From positions 40,894 to 104,893 of the forward strand of contig DEHZ01000001.1 in NCBI GenBank assembly GCA_002352205.1: a DNA stretch of 64,000 bases. Direction: 5' to 3'. The notes under the pieces were generated by a model. That model worked only from the letters and a program-made list of their open reading frames with translations, was not told where the DNA came from and ran no database searches. The translations under genes were made by a program, and so were the position numbers. Shown piece after piece: positions 8,043 to 16,761 of this stretch (position 1 is the stretch's first letter; each line of letters begins with the position of its first letter). Source of the DNA: Flavobacterium sp. UBA2787. Lineage in GTDB: Bacteria; Bacteroidota; Bacteroidia; Flavobacteriales; Flavobacteriaceae.

Positions 8043-9458
8043 TTAATTACATCCATTTAAAGAATTAATCCAATCCTGAATCAATTGAACTCCTTCTTCA
8101 TGTATTACTGATCTGCCAACTAAAGGCATCATCAAATTTGCTTCATTAGTATTCATTCTACCATGTAAAGCAGAACGTGCAGGATTTCCTGGTTCAACGA
8201 TACTTGTGGCACCATCTACTGGTTGAACCGGTGGCACACAAATACCTAAATTGGCAGGTATTGTTGTATCTACAAAATCTAGGCGAATGTCTCTGTAATT
8301 ACAATGTCCCATTTCGCTGTGGCAGTGAGCACAATTAATATCAAGATAGGAACGAACTCGTAAATCTAATGATTTAGAAGTATCATTATAATCAACTGCT
8401 GAAGCTATTGTATTTGGTAAGTTATCTTGCAAATAACCCATCTCAATCCATTTTGCCAATTGATTTTGCATTCCGGTTTGATAATTATAAATAGTATTTA
8501 AATTTTGTGGTTTAATTCCGATTGGAATTGGATTTACTTCTTGTTTATGACAAGTTAAACATTCAACCTCCGAAGGAATTCTATAATTTGAAACCGTTTG
8601 AGAAACTCCATTTTGATTCAACCAAGTTATACTCGTCAAACTTCCTCCTGTTTGTAAAAAAGCTTCGGTTTGTTCATTGTTCCAAACATATTCGGCAAAA
8701 ATCCAACCTTCACTTTTTCTAATCATTAAACGAGTTTCAATAATTCGGGTTGTATTGGAAGGTTGTACATTATTGTAGTAAAAATTCTTAATCAAAACAG
8801 CTCCAACAGGCAATTCTAAATTATTTTCATCACCGTTATAGGTTGCAGTTGTTCCATCCGGCATCCAAACAAATCGTGCTTTTAGAGCATAATCTGTAAA
8901 AAGAGAACTTGCCGGTTTATATGGTAAAACACCATAAGATGGATTTTGATTTTTTATATCGCCAACAAAAAATTTGTAGTCGGATAATTTTGGATAAGGA
9001 ACTTGAGTTAAATCAACAACTGCTATTGAAACGGCTGTTATAGTTACATTGGCTTGATTGGAGACATTTCCTTCCAAATCTTCTACAGTATATTTAATAA
9101 CTGTAGGATTTCCAATAAAAGATTCTGAAGGAGTAAATGTAATATTTCCGCTCAATGCATTTACTGTCCAAATTCCTTCATTAGCAACATCTAATTTGTC
9201 TAATGTTCCGTTTGAATCAGTATCTACTCCTCCAACAATGCTTACAGTTGTTGGAATTACTTCATCTCCGGTTATATCGTTCTCTAAAACTGGGATTTCC
9301 ACAGATTCTGCCAAAGGATAAGTTGCAAAATCATCAGTAGCAATGGGCAAAACATCTTCAATCGGAGTATAATCATCATCATCAGAACATGAAACGATAG
9401 TAAAAGTTGAGCCTAAAGTAAAAATAAATAGGAATAAATATGCGTAACTCTTTTTCAT
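8043..9458 (-). CDS. SO_2930-like diheme cytochrome-type lipoprotein with N-terminal Ig-like domain
   Basis: A 471-residue exported lipoprotein with lipobox TIVSC (Cys24). An Ig/cadherin-like domain (ATDDFATYPLAESVEIPVLE, about residues 40-140) precedes a C-terminal domain with two CXXCH haem c sites, CLTCH (C300/C303/H304) and CAHCH (C376/C379/H380). The segment YGVLPYKPASSLFTDYALK and the flanking residues resemble the SO_2930/HNE_0200 family, whose role is not established. Haem attachment would occur in the periplasm. The gene is the first of a two-gene unit with the FG-GAP protein. An Ig-like domain fused to this family is a plausible lineage addition. The redox partner is unknown. Confidence 0.78.
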   Translation of the reverse strand: MKKSYAYLFLFIFTLGSTFTIVSCSDDDDYTPIEDVLPIATDDFATYPLAESVEIPVLENDITGDEVIPTTVSIVGGVDTDSNGTLDKLDVANEGIWTVNALSGNITFTPSESFIGNPTVIKYTVEDLEGNVSNQANVTITAVSIAVVDLTQVPYPKLSDYKFFVGDIKNQNPSYGVLPYKPASSLFTDYALKARFVWMPDGTTATYNGDENNLELPVGAVLIKNFYYNNVQPSNTTRIIETRLMIRKSEGWIFAEYVWNNEQTEAFLQTGGSLTSITWLNQNGVSQTVSNYRIPSEVECLTCHKQEVNPIPIGIKPQNLNTIYNYQTGMQNQLAKWIEMGYLQDNLPNTIASAVDYNDTSKSLDLRVRSYLDINCAHCHSEMGHCNYRDIRLDFVDTTIPANLGICVPPVQPVDGATSIVEPGNPARSALHGRMNTNEANLMMPLVGRSVIHEEGVQLIQDWINSLNGCN

Positions 9459-9670
9459 TATTAGTTTTTGGAATTTGCATCCAAAAATAATAAAAAATCA
9501 ATAAGATTCACAAATAAACTGAAATAGTTTTAAGAATTTACAAGCAAAAAAAGCAAATTCAATACGGTTACGTCATTTCAAATTTTTAAAATACCTCAAA
9601 AGTTCTTTATTCATAAGGTTTTCTTAATTTCTTGAAAACACAAAACTATATGAATCTGAAAATGTGAATC

Positions 9671-11038
9671 TTACATTTCTTCGCCTTCTTCTTCGCCTGC
9701 TCGTTTTAAAATAGATTCAGGAAGTGCTTTTTTGGCTTTTGCACCCATTTTTCTGAGACGTTCTACACTACCTACAAGGTTTCCTTTGCCTTCTACCAAT
9801 TTTCCCATTGCATTTCCGTATTCCACTTTTGCTTCATCCATTTTTTTGCCGATTTTGATTAAATCGGAAACAAAACCTTCAAATTTATCATACAAAGCTC
9901 CAGCCTGACGAGCAATTTCTAAAGCATTTTCTTGTTGCTTTTGATTGGTCCACATGCTGTCAATGGTTCGCAAGGTTGCTAATAAAGTTGTTGGCGTAAC
10001 AATGATGATATTTCTTTCAAAAGCTTTGTTATACAACGAATTATCATCATTCAAAGCAATCGCAAAAGCGGATTCAATCGGAATAAAAAGCAAGACAAAA
10101 TCCGGACTTTCCATTTGATACAAATCGTGGTAATTTTTATCACTCAATTGTTCTACGTGACGTTTGATAGAATTGATATGTTCTCTTAAAAATACTGCTT
10201 TTTGCACATCATCTTCCTCGTTAGCATAACGTTCATAAGCCGTCAACGAAACTTTTGAATCGACAATCATTTTCTTTCCATCAGGTAAACTAATCACGAC
10301 ATCCGGAAAAACACGACTGCCCTCTTCAGTTTGAAAACTTTGTTGCACGTGATATTCACGCCCTTTTTCTAATCCGGATTTTTCGAGAACGCGTTCCAAA
10401 ATTAATTCGCCCCAATTTCCTTGCATTTTACTGTCGCCTTTCAACGCTTTTGTCAAATTGAGCGTTTCTTTACTCATTTGCTCATTCATTTCTTTCAACC
10501 CAACAATTTGCTGACGAAGAGCAGCGTGATAATCAATGCTTTCTTTGTGCGTATCTTCTACTTTCTTTTCAAAATGTTGAATTTTTTCCTGTAATGGCGA
10601 TAAAATATTTTTTAAATTTTCCTTATTTTGTTCCGTAAATTTCACTGTTTTTTCTTCGAGAATTTTATTGGCTAAATTTTCAAATTCTTTCGTAAATTTT
10701 TCCTGTAACTCCTCTACTTCTTGTTTTTGTTCTTTGTTGCGTTGCCAAAGATTTTCAAAATCGGCTTCTTTTTTGGTCAATTGCATCGATAAAGAATCTT
10801 TTTCTCGGCGAATTTCTTCTTTATCTTTTCTTTCTAATTCTAAATTTTTTTCAAACTGATTTTTTTCCTCTAAAAAAGAAATTTTTAATTGATTAATTTG
10901 AGCCAAAAGTCCATTCACTCGTTCTTCCAAACCTGATTTTTCTGATTTGGATTGAGCTGTGAAAAGTAGTTTTCCGATATAAATTCCTATGGCTAAAGCA
11001 AGAATAAATACAATGGTAAAAAGAATAATGTCCGACAT
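9671..11038 (-). CDS. rmuC: DNA recombination protein RmuC homologue
   Basis: RmuC limits recombination at inverted repeats and small palindromes. Here it is a 455-residue protein with an N-terminal membrane anchor (MSDIILFTIVFILALAIGIY), a long coiled coil rich in E/K/Q at about residues 35-190, and the PD-(D/E)XK-like RmuC nuclease domain (GNWGELILERVLEKSGLEKG, FPDVVISLPDGKKMIVDSKV). I start it at the ATG at 11038 rather than the longer 11092 form, because the family begins with the membrane helix. It stands alone on the minus strand; the 212-bp gap downstream holds no clear gene. Confidence 0.92.
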   Translation of the reverse strand: MSDIILFTIVFILALAIGIYIGKLLFTAQSKSEKSGLEERVNGLLAQINQLKISFLEEKNQFEKNLELERKDKEEIRREKDSLSMQLTKKEADFENLWQRNKEQKQEVEELQEKFTKEFENLANKILEEKTVKFTEQNKENLKNILSPLQEKIQHFEKKVEDTHKESIDYHAALRQQIVGLKEMNEQMSKETLNLTKALKGDSKMQGNWGELILERVLEKSGLEKGREYHVQQSFQTEEGSRVFPDVVISLPDGKKMIVDSKVSLTAYERYANEEDDVQKAVFLREHINSIKRHVEQLSDKNYHDLYQMESPDFVLLFIPIESAFAIALNDDNSLYNKAFERNIIIVTPTTLLATLRTIDSMWTNQKQQENALEIARQAGALYDKFEGFVSDLIKIGKKMDEAKVEYGNAMGKLVEGKGNLVGSVERLRKMGAKAKKALPESILKRAGEEEGEEM

Positions 11039-11123
11039 TTGGCGATGATTTTTTGAAAAGTAAAAATACGTAAAAGAAAAATGCATATACAAAGAACTCG
11101 TTCGATTTAAATGAAAAAATTTT

Positions 11124-11131
11124 TATCTTTA
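11124..11131 (+). promoter_or_regulatory. possible -7 box TATCTTTA
   Basis: One mismatch from the TAnnTTTG consensus, 18 bp before the ATG of the methyltransferase at 11149. The short leader would fit a Bacteroidota promoter. Confidence 0.3.
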
Positions 11132-11148
11132 ACAAAAATAGGTTCACT

Positions 11149-12756
11149 ATGCAAGACAAATCTTTACTTAGAAGTCAGCTTTTTCAACATTTAGATGGAT
11201 TAGTAACCGCTCCCGTAGCCTATGCTTTATGGGGAAAAGGTGTGTTGGATTATTTATTATCTGAAAAATCAGTTTCACTGTCTGATTTGTCAACGCAATT
11301 CAAATCAAACGAAGGTTATCTCAATGTGGCGATGCGGGTTTTGGCTTCACAAGGTTTTATTGATTTTCAAGTGAATAATCAATCGAATGAAGTTTCCTAT
11401 TCGATAAACGAAAAAAGTAAACTTGCATTTAATTTGTTTCCGTTGTATAAGGATGTAGTGGAATTATCCAAATTCGCCGGAAATTTTCATAATCGGGTTT
11501 TTCAGGAAGAACCTTTTTTACGTTTAAAACCATTGTTTGAAAAATATAAAAACAATTGTGGAATCACTTTTTCGGATGATGAAACAACACTTTCGATTCA
11601 AAAGCAAGTTTTACGACATATTGAAGGGAATTTAGTGGGTTCCACCTTAGTACGATTGGGAATGAATGGCATGTTTCATAAGTATTTTATGGAAACGAGT
11701 TTTAAACCGGAAGAATTTCACAAACAACCGGAACATTTTACGCAAATTCTGAACTTTTTTGTGCATTTGGGATGGTTCACCGAAAAAAACGGATTTTATC
11801 AATTTACGGAAGATGGTTTATTCTTTGCTAAAAAAGTGGCGGCTTATGGCGTTACGGTTTCCTATTTACCAATGTTTCGAAAAGTAGATGAATTGATTTT
11901 TGGCAATCCAAATGTGCTACGAAATGTAGGTTTAGGCGAAGATGAATTGCACGTGGACCGTGAAATGAATGTTTGGGGAAGTGGCGGAGCTCACGCAACC
12001 TATTTTAAAGTAGTTGATGAAATTATAATTGAACTTTTTAACCGTCCGATTGAAGAACAACCGAAAGGTATTTTAGATATGGGATGTGGTAACGGAGCCT
12101 TTATTCAGCATATTTTTGAAGTCATTGATCGACAAACATTGCGAGGAAGAATGTTGGATGATTATCCCCTATTTTTGGTCGGTGCCGATTATAATCAAGC
12201 TGCGTTGAAAGTCACCAGAGCCAATTTGATTAATGCTGATATCTGGGCAAAAGTGATTTGGGGCGATATTGGTCAACCCGATGTATTAGCCAAAGATTTA
12301 AGTGAAAATTACGGTATTCAATTAAATGATTTGTTGAATGTTCGAACCTTTCTGGACCACAACCGAATTTGGGAAAATCCGAAAACGAAAACACCAAATC
12401 GCTTAAGTCCATCAACTGGAGCTTTTGCTTTTCGAGGTGAGCGAATTACAAATAATGATGTGGAAGATAATTTATTAGAACATTTGAAAAAATGGTCCCC
12501 TTTTGTGGCAAAATACGGTTTGCTTTTAATTGAATTACATACGATTTCACCTGACTTAACGGCAAAAAATTTAGGCAAAACAGCAGCAACAGCTTATGAT
12601 GCTACACACGGATTTTCCGATCAGTACATTGTTGAAATTGATGTTTTGCATAAAATTGCTGCCGAAGCAGGATTGCAACCCGACGAAAAATTATTTCATA
12701 AATTCCCAAACACGGAGTATGCAACCGTGAGTATTAATTTGTTGAAAGGGAAATAA
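11149..12756 (+). CDS. class I SAM-dependent methyltransferase with N-terminal winged-helix-like region
   Basis: A 535-residue cytosolic protein. The N-terminal ~90 residues (LDGLVTAPVAYALWGKGVLD, then LSDLSTQFKSNEGYLNVAMR) resemble the dimerisation/winged-helix part of O-methyltransferases of the class that includes hydroxyneurosporene and caffeate enzymes. The SAM-binding motif I is GILDMGCGNGAF at about residue 305. A later LLIELHTISPDL segment corresponds to the post-III strand. The protein is longer than typical small-molecule methyltransferases (about 330-380 residues) because of an extra middle region. No pathway neighbours suggest the substrate. Confidence 0.75.
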   Translation: MQDKSLLRSQLFQHLDGLVTAPVAYALWGKGVLDYLLSEKSVSLSDLSTQFKSNEGYLNVAMRVLASQGFIDFQVNNQSNEVSYSINEKSKLAFNLFPLYKDVVELSKFAGNFHNRVFQEEPFLRLKPLFEKYKNNCGITFSDDETTLSIQKQVLRHIEGNLVGSTLVRLGMNGMFHKYFMETSFKPEEFHKQPEHFTQILNFFVHLGWFTEKNGFYQFTEDGLFFAKKVAAYGVTVSYLPMFRKVDELIFGNPNVLRNVGLGEDELHVDREMNVWGSGGAHATYFKVVDEIIIELFNRPIEEQPKGILDMGCGNGAFIQHIFEVIDRQTLRGRMLDDYPLFLVGADYNQAALKVTRANLINADIWAKVIWGDIGQPDVLAKDLSENYGIQLNDLLNVRTFLDHNRIWENPKTKTPNRLSPSTGAFAFRGERITNNDVEDNLLEHLKKWSPFVAKYGLLLIELHTISPDLTAKNLGKTAATAYDATHGFSDQYIVEIDVLHKIAAEAGLQPDEKLFHKFPNTEYATVSINLLKGK

Positions 12757-12757
12757 T

Positions 12758-12991
12758 TTAACCCAAAAAAGCAATTCCAAAAAAAGCAAACACTAAAATT
12801 AAATGCACAAATAACCACGCTTTTTGCCAAGTTGGTCGTTCGTTGAAAGGTTGTTTTTGATCGAACGGATCAAAAGCTAACGCAATTCCTAACATCATTC
12901 CGGCGTCGCTGTAGTTTTGCGAAAAAATCGCATAATACAATCCAAATAAAACAAAACCTCCGTATAAAAATCTGTAAAATTTAGTATCCAT
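12758..12991 (-). CDS. small two-helix membrane protein, function unknown
   Basis: A 77-residue protein with two predicted transmembrane helices (FLYGGFVLFGLYYAIF near the start and WLFVHLILVFAFFGIAFLG at the end) separated by a polar loop containing DPFDQKQPFNERPTWQKA. I do not recognise a family, although similar short proteins are common in Flavobacteriaceae. It converges on the methyltransferase gene with only 1 bp between the stop codons. Confidence 0.6.
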   Translation of the reverse strand: MDTKFYRFLYGGFVLFGLYYAIFSQNYSDAGMMLGIALAFDPFDQKQPFNERPTWQKAWLFVHLILVFAFFGIAFLG

Positions 12992-13073
12992 AATCTACTC
13001 ATTTTAAGTTTATTAATAAGTAGAATTTGAATTTATTTTGTTACTTCAACGAATGTAAAAAGATTGTTAAGTT

Positions 13074-13844
13074 TTAGATGATTACAAACTTTCCTTTTGA
13101 AGTATCGAACTGAATATGTTCGTTTTTAAATAAAGTAGAAAAAACACCTTTTGAAATTAAATTACAAGGTTGATCTTGTATGACGGTTTTTCCGTCCATC
13201 ACAATCATTTCATCACTCAATTGAATGGCTAAATCAATGTCGTGAGTGGAAAATAAAATGCATTTTTGGGTTTCAGTAGTTAATTTTTTCAAGAGTTTAA
13301 AAAGCGAAACTTTATGTAGTAAATCCAAATGCGTAGTAGGTTCATCCAAAACAATCAGCGGTGTGTCTTGTGCTAATGCTCTGGCTATTAAAACTTTTTG
13401 CAATTGTCCGTCGCTGATTTCGTAATGCTTTTGATGGATTAGATGATTGATTTCAGTTAGTTCAATGGCTTCATCGATTTTGATTTTATCGTCGTCTGTT
13501 AATTTCCCAAGCCAATTGGTATAGGGTTGTCTTCCTAACGCAATTAATTCATAAACGGTTAAATTACTTGGTGGTAATTTTTCGGTTAACACCACACTAA
13601 TTTGTTGAGCCAAAGCTAATGGTTCAAAAACTTCGATTGATTTTTCGTTTAATAAAACGGTTCCTGAAAGTGGTTTTTGAATGCCGGTAATAGTTCGCAA
13701 CAAAGTTGATTTCCCAATTCCGTTTGCTCCTACTAAACCGATTAATTTTCCGGGTTCCAAACTAATTGCAACGTCTGAAGCTACCGTTTTGGTAGTTGCT
13801 TTAGAAGTGTAGCCGATTGTGAGATTTTTGGTTTGGAGAATCAT
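13074..13844 (-). CDS. btuD: ABC transporter ATP-binding protein, cobalamin/siderophore type (BtuD-like)
   Basis: The ATPase that powers B12 import through BtuC. It is 256 residues long and has a complete Walker A (GLVGANGIGKST), an ABC signature ISDGQLQKV in which SDGQ replaces the common SGGQ, and a Walker B (PLIVLDEPTTHLD). It is the last gene of the minus-strand btuF-btuC-btuD unit. The 47-bp gap to btuC holds a CTGAGTTGCTGAG-type microrepeat. Cobalamin rather than haem or siderophore is inferred from the riboswitch-controlled btuB next door. Confidence 0.82.
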   Translation of the reverse strand: MILQTKNLTIGYTSKATTKTVASDVAISLEPGKLIGLVGANGIGKSTLLRTITGIQKPLSGTVLLNEKSIEVFEPLALAQQISVVLTEKLPPSNLTVYELIALGRQPYTNWLGKLTDDDKIKIDEAIELTEINHLIHQKHYEISDGQLQKVLIARALAQDTPLIVLDEPTTHLDLLHKVSLFKLLKKLTTETQKCILFSTHDIDLAIQLSDEMIVMDGKTVIQDQPCNLISKGVFSTLFKNEHIQFDTSKGKFVII

Positions 13845-13852
13845 TTTTTTTG

Positions 13853-13886
13853 AGTTGCTGAGTTGCTGAGATACTGAGTTGCTGGG
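13853..13886. repeat. GAGTTGCTGA microrepeat before btuD
   Basis: Three to four imperfect 10-bp units (GAGTTGCTGA, GAGTTGCTGA, GATACTGAGT, TGCTGGG) lie just upstream of the btuD start codon, in the spacer of the btuC-btuD pair. Confidence 0.6.
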
Positions 13887-13891
13887 TTTTA

Positions 13892-14905
13892 TTAAATCAT
13901 TATTTTTCGTTTTCTAACTAATAGCCAGACCACCACCGGTGCTCCAACCATAGAAGTTATGGCATTAATTGGTAAGGTATAATCGCTGCCGGGAAGTTGA
14001 GCGATGCTGTCGCAAATTAACATCAAAATGGCTCCAATTAGTAATGTGCTCCAAAATAGAATGAAATGATTGCTGGTTTGAAAAAGCAATTTTGCTAAAT
14101 GAGGAACAGCCAATCCGACAAAAGCGATTGGTCCTGCAAAAGCGGTAATGCTTCCGGCTAAAATACTGGTGGCAAAGATGATTATTAAACGCGTTCTTCT
14201 GAAATTTAAACCTAAACTTTTAGCATAATTCTCTCCTAATAATAATGCATTCAAAGGTTTGATGCTGAAAATACTCAACACTAATCCCAAACCACAACAT
14301 ATAGCTAAAATTAAAATGGAATTCCACGGTAAATTAGCTAAACTTCCCATTGACCAAAAGGTGAATTTTTGTAGTTCTTGAGCAGTGCTGAAATAACTCA
14401 ACACACTTACAATCGCACTGGTGAAACTACCAAACATCAATCCGACAATTAAAATCGCCATTGTGTCACGCAATTTTTGTGAAACTACCAAAACCGCTAA
14501 TAAAACTAAAAAACTTCCCAAAGACGAAGCCAAAACGATTCCATAATCGGAAACCAAAAAAGAAGGTAAAAAACCGGCTCCCATGATGACAAAAGCAACA
14601 CCTAGACTCGAACCGGAACTCAATCCTAACACATACGGTCCGGCAAGCGGATTTCTAAACAACGTTTGCATTAATAAACCTGAAATCGACAAACCCATTC
14701 CGACTAAAATGGCTGTGATGGCTTTTGGAAGGCGAAAATTCCATAAAATAATTTCCCAAGAAGGTTTGATTTCTTTTCCAATAATTGAATTAAAAATTTC
14801 GATTGTTGGAATGGAAACTGAACCTAAACTAAGGTTAAGTAAAAACGTTCCGATTAAAACGAAACTTAAAAAAACGAAAAGTATTTTATGTTTTTGAGTT
14901 GGCAA
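13892..14905 (-). CDS. btuC: FecCD-family ABC permease, cobalamin type (BtuC-like)
   Basis: An inner-membrane permease of 337 residues with about ten hydrophobic helices. Family hallmarks are LPKAITAILVGMGLSISGLL, NPLAGPYVLGLSSGSSLG and GPIAFVGLAVPHLAKLL, the last giving the ATPase-coupling region. The start appears to be a TTG at 14905; an in-frame TAA lies just upstream and no ATG is available before the first helix. It is the middle gene of the btuFCD unit, 63 bp after btuF. Confidence 0.84.
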   Translation of the reverse strand: MPTQKHKILFVFLSFVLIGTFLLNLSLGSVSIPTIEIFNSIIGKEIKPSWEIILWNFRLPKAITAILVGMGLSISGLLMQTLFRNPLAGPYVLGLSSGSSLGVAFVIMGAGFLPSFLVSDYGIVLASSLGSFLVLLAVLVVSQKLRDTMAILIVGLMFGSFTSAIVSVLSYFSTAQELQKFTFWSMGSLANLPWNSILILAICCGLGLVLSIFSIKPLNALLLGENYAKSLGLNFRRTRLIIIFATSILAGSITAFAGPIAFVGLAVPHLAKLLFQTSNHFILFWSTLLIGAILMLICDSIAQLPGSDYTLPINAITSMVGAPVVVWLLVRKRKIMI

Positions 14906-14968
14906 TTTTTTAAACCATTAAGAAAGTTGTAAATATACTAAGACTTTAATTAAAATGTAATTCGTTGA

Positions 14969-16099
14969 TTATTTCAATTTCTCAAAAAAATACAGTTCAT
15001 AATCGTTCAATAATTCCGGATGAAGAATTTTGATTAAATCTTTGAGCACTAAATCCGGACGATTAGACGCTAATTCATAATAAATTACGCCTCCGGTTTT
15101 TCCTTTTTTGGAACTGAACGAATAAACGTTTTTGTTTTGAAAAGATTTGAAATATTTGTAGTTTGGATTGGCTTTTTCAAGTTCTTCGAAGGACGTAAAT
15201 TGTCCGGGACCAATCCAAAAATCGGCATCTTGGGCTTTTTCGAGAACGGTTTCAAACGATAAAGATAAACTTCCTGTTCCTTCGGAATCTTTCCAGAAAT
15301 AATTGCCGTTTGCATTGTCTAGAAATTGAGCAGCCCAACTTTTTCCTTGTGGCAAATACCATTGATCTTGGTAAATGGCTCCGCTCAAAATGGTTGGTTT
15401 TGAAGTGGCTTTTTTGGCTAATTCAATGGCTTCCAAATAATCATTTTCGATGGTTTTGAAAACTTGATCTGCCTTTTCTTCCAAGCCGAATAAAACACCA
15501 AAAAGTTGAATCCATTCGGCTCGACCGAGCGGATGTTGTTCTGTCCAGTCGCCATTGTAGAGAATTTTTAGACCATTTTGTTGCAGATTATCATAGGTTT
15601 TCTTTTCGCCATCTACGCCAAATCCGATGATTAGGTCGGGTTGCATATCGAGTAAAACTTCGGTGTTTAAACTTTGGTTGGTTCCGATTTCGCGTACTTT
15701 TCCGGTTTCGATTAAAGTTCTTGTTTTTTCAGAGGAAATGTAATCAGTATTTGGAAATCCGATTAATTTATTTTCTACTTCTAATAGTTCTAATGCCGGA
15801 ATGTGTGTGGTTGATGTTACTACAATTGATTTTATCGGAACTTGGATGGCGGAATATTTTTGTAAACTATCGGGAATTTTAGCTGATTGTTTGTGTAAAA
15901 TATAGGTATAATTTTTATCGGCTGTTGGCCAAGGATTGGAAACGGTTACGATTGAAAAATCAGCATATTTTTGAATGGAAAGTCCGCTGGCATAGCGAAT
16001 GTAATTTTCGGGAGATTGGTTTTCTGTATTTTTATTCTCTTTTTGCTGACATGAAATCAAAATAAAAGAAAATATGGAAAGTAATATGTAGTTTTTCAT
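14969..16099 (-). CDS. btuF: periplasmic cobalamin-binding lipoprotein (BtuF-like)
   Basis: A helical-backbone metal/cobalamin receptor of 376 residues with signal peptide and lipobox LISCQQ (Cys17). The fold is indicated by VVTSTTHIPALELLEVENKL, EVLLDMQPDLIIGFGVDGEK, and PTILSGAIYQDQWYLPQGKS. I start it at 16099, where the signal peptide begins, not at 16135. It heads the btuFCD unit and is divergent from the riboswitch-controlled btuB. Specificity for B12 is inferred from this context; the family also includes haem and siderophore receptors. Confidence 0.82.
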   Translation of the reverse strand: MKNYILLSIFSFILISCQQKENKNTENQSPENYIRYASGLSIQKYADFSIVTVSNPWPTADKNYTYILHKQSAKIPDSLQKYSAIQVPIKSIVVTSTTHIPALELLEVENKLIGFPNTDYISSEKTRTLIETGKVREIGTNQSLNTEVLLDMQPDLIIGFGVDGEKKTYDNLQQNGLKILYNGDWTEQHPLGRAEWIQLFGVLFGLEEKADQVFKTIENDYLEAIELAKKATSKPTILSGAIYQDQWYLPQGKSWAAQFLDNANGNYFWKDSEGTGSLSLSFETVLEKAQDADFWIGPGQFTSFEELEKANPNYKYFKSFQNKNVYSFSSKKGKTGGVIYYELASNRPDLVLKDLIKILHPELLNDYELYFFEKLK

Positions 16100-16113
16100 T
16101 AAGTGCTTTTTTG

Positions 16114-16121
16114 CAAAGGTA
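16114..16121 (-). promoter_or_regulatory. -7 promoter box for btuF (TACCTTTG on the minus strand)
   Basis: Read on the minus strand this is TACCTTTG, an exact TAnnTTTG match, 14 bp before the btuF ATG. The short leader leaves no room for a second riboswitch, so btuFCD is not obviously under cobalamin riboswitch control. An adjacent TTTGTAACAAA near-palindrome could be an operator. Confidence 0.5.
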
Positions 16122-16185
16122 ACTGTTTGTAACAAATGTTATGTTCTGAAAAAAAATGTCTTTTTACTTTTACATAAAAAATAAA

Positions 16186-16296
16186 ATGCGAGATTCAAAT
16201 ACGTTCATGTATATCGTTGGTGGTATTATTCTAGTTCACTTTATAGTTGGTTTTATTTGGTTATGGGTTAAAATGAATAAGAAAAAAGACGATTGA
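16186..16296 (+). CDS. 36-residue single-pass membrane peptide, function unknown
   Basis: A short open frame with ATG at 16186 and TGA at 16294. The product begins MRDSNTFMYIVGG, crosses the membrane once (about residues 8-29, IIVLVH-like hydrophobic run ending FIWLWV) and ends in a basic and acidic tail KMNKKKDD. This is the layout of a bona fide small membrane protein rather than random AT-rich sequence. It is divergent from btuF and upstream of the cobalamin riboswitch, with a TACTTTTA box (one mismatch from TAnnTTTG) shortly before it. No family is recognised. Coding status is inferred. Confidence 0.5.
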   Translation: MRDSNTFMYIVGGIILVHFIVGFIWLWVKMNKKKDD

Positions 16297-16325
16297 CAAA
16301 TGAATTTTCGCTATTGCACTATCTT

Positions 16326-16476
16326 CTAGCCCGGATTGCAACGAAAAGCTTTTTTTGAAAAAACAAATTAGTTTTGTTGGCTTGGCAAAGCGACCTTGGG
16401 AGCTCTTGCCACGACTTGCAAAACTTTTGTTTTGAAAAAAAACTTGCAGTGAAAAGCCGGAATTGCTTCTGAAAAA
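16326..16476. repeat. 150-bp dispersed repeat, copy A
   Basis: Starts CTAGCCCGGATTGCAACG and ends GCCGGAATTGCTTCTGAAAA, with a shared core AAAGCGACC followed by AGCTC. It matches copy B at 48342-48491 in length, ends and core. It sits between the 36-codon gene and the B12 riboswitch. No open frame covers it. It resembles a non-autonomous, REP-like dispersed element of Flavobacterium genomes. Confidence 0.65.
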
Positions 16477-16516
16477 TTTTATGAATTGTTTAATTAAAAA
16501 TGTTTACTTTCGCACC

Positions 16517-16761
16517 GTATTTTGGTTGCAACGCCTTTTTTAGGCCGAGCATTAAAAGGGAATCAGGTGAAATTGGTTTCGGGTTTATTGGTTTCGAGTT
16601 CCGAGTTGGAGTTTGTAACTTTATAAATTTGAGCTGTTTAAATCCTGAGCTGTACCCGCAACTGTAAGCTATTTAGCTTGTTGTTCACTTTCATGCCATT
16701 GTTCGCCGCGGCGAACGAGAAGGCCAACAACAAGACGCAAGCCAGGAGACCTGCCTTATAC
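16517..16761 (+). ncRNA. cobalamin riboswitch upstream of btuB
   Basis: The conserved B12-box AAGCCAGGAGACC (in GCAAGCCAGGAGACCTGCC) lies at about 16738-16755. Upstream are GGGAATCAGGTGAAA (about 16558-16572) and CTGAGCTGTACCCGCAACTG (about 16648-16667), both landmark segments of the AdoCbl aptamer. GTAT at 16517 can pair with ATAC at 16758 to close P1. A variable arm contains the GC-rich perfect palindrome GTTCGCCGCGGCGAAC (16701-16716). The RNA precedes btuB by about 90 bases and should repress it when B12 is plentiful. Confidence 0.93.
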
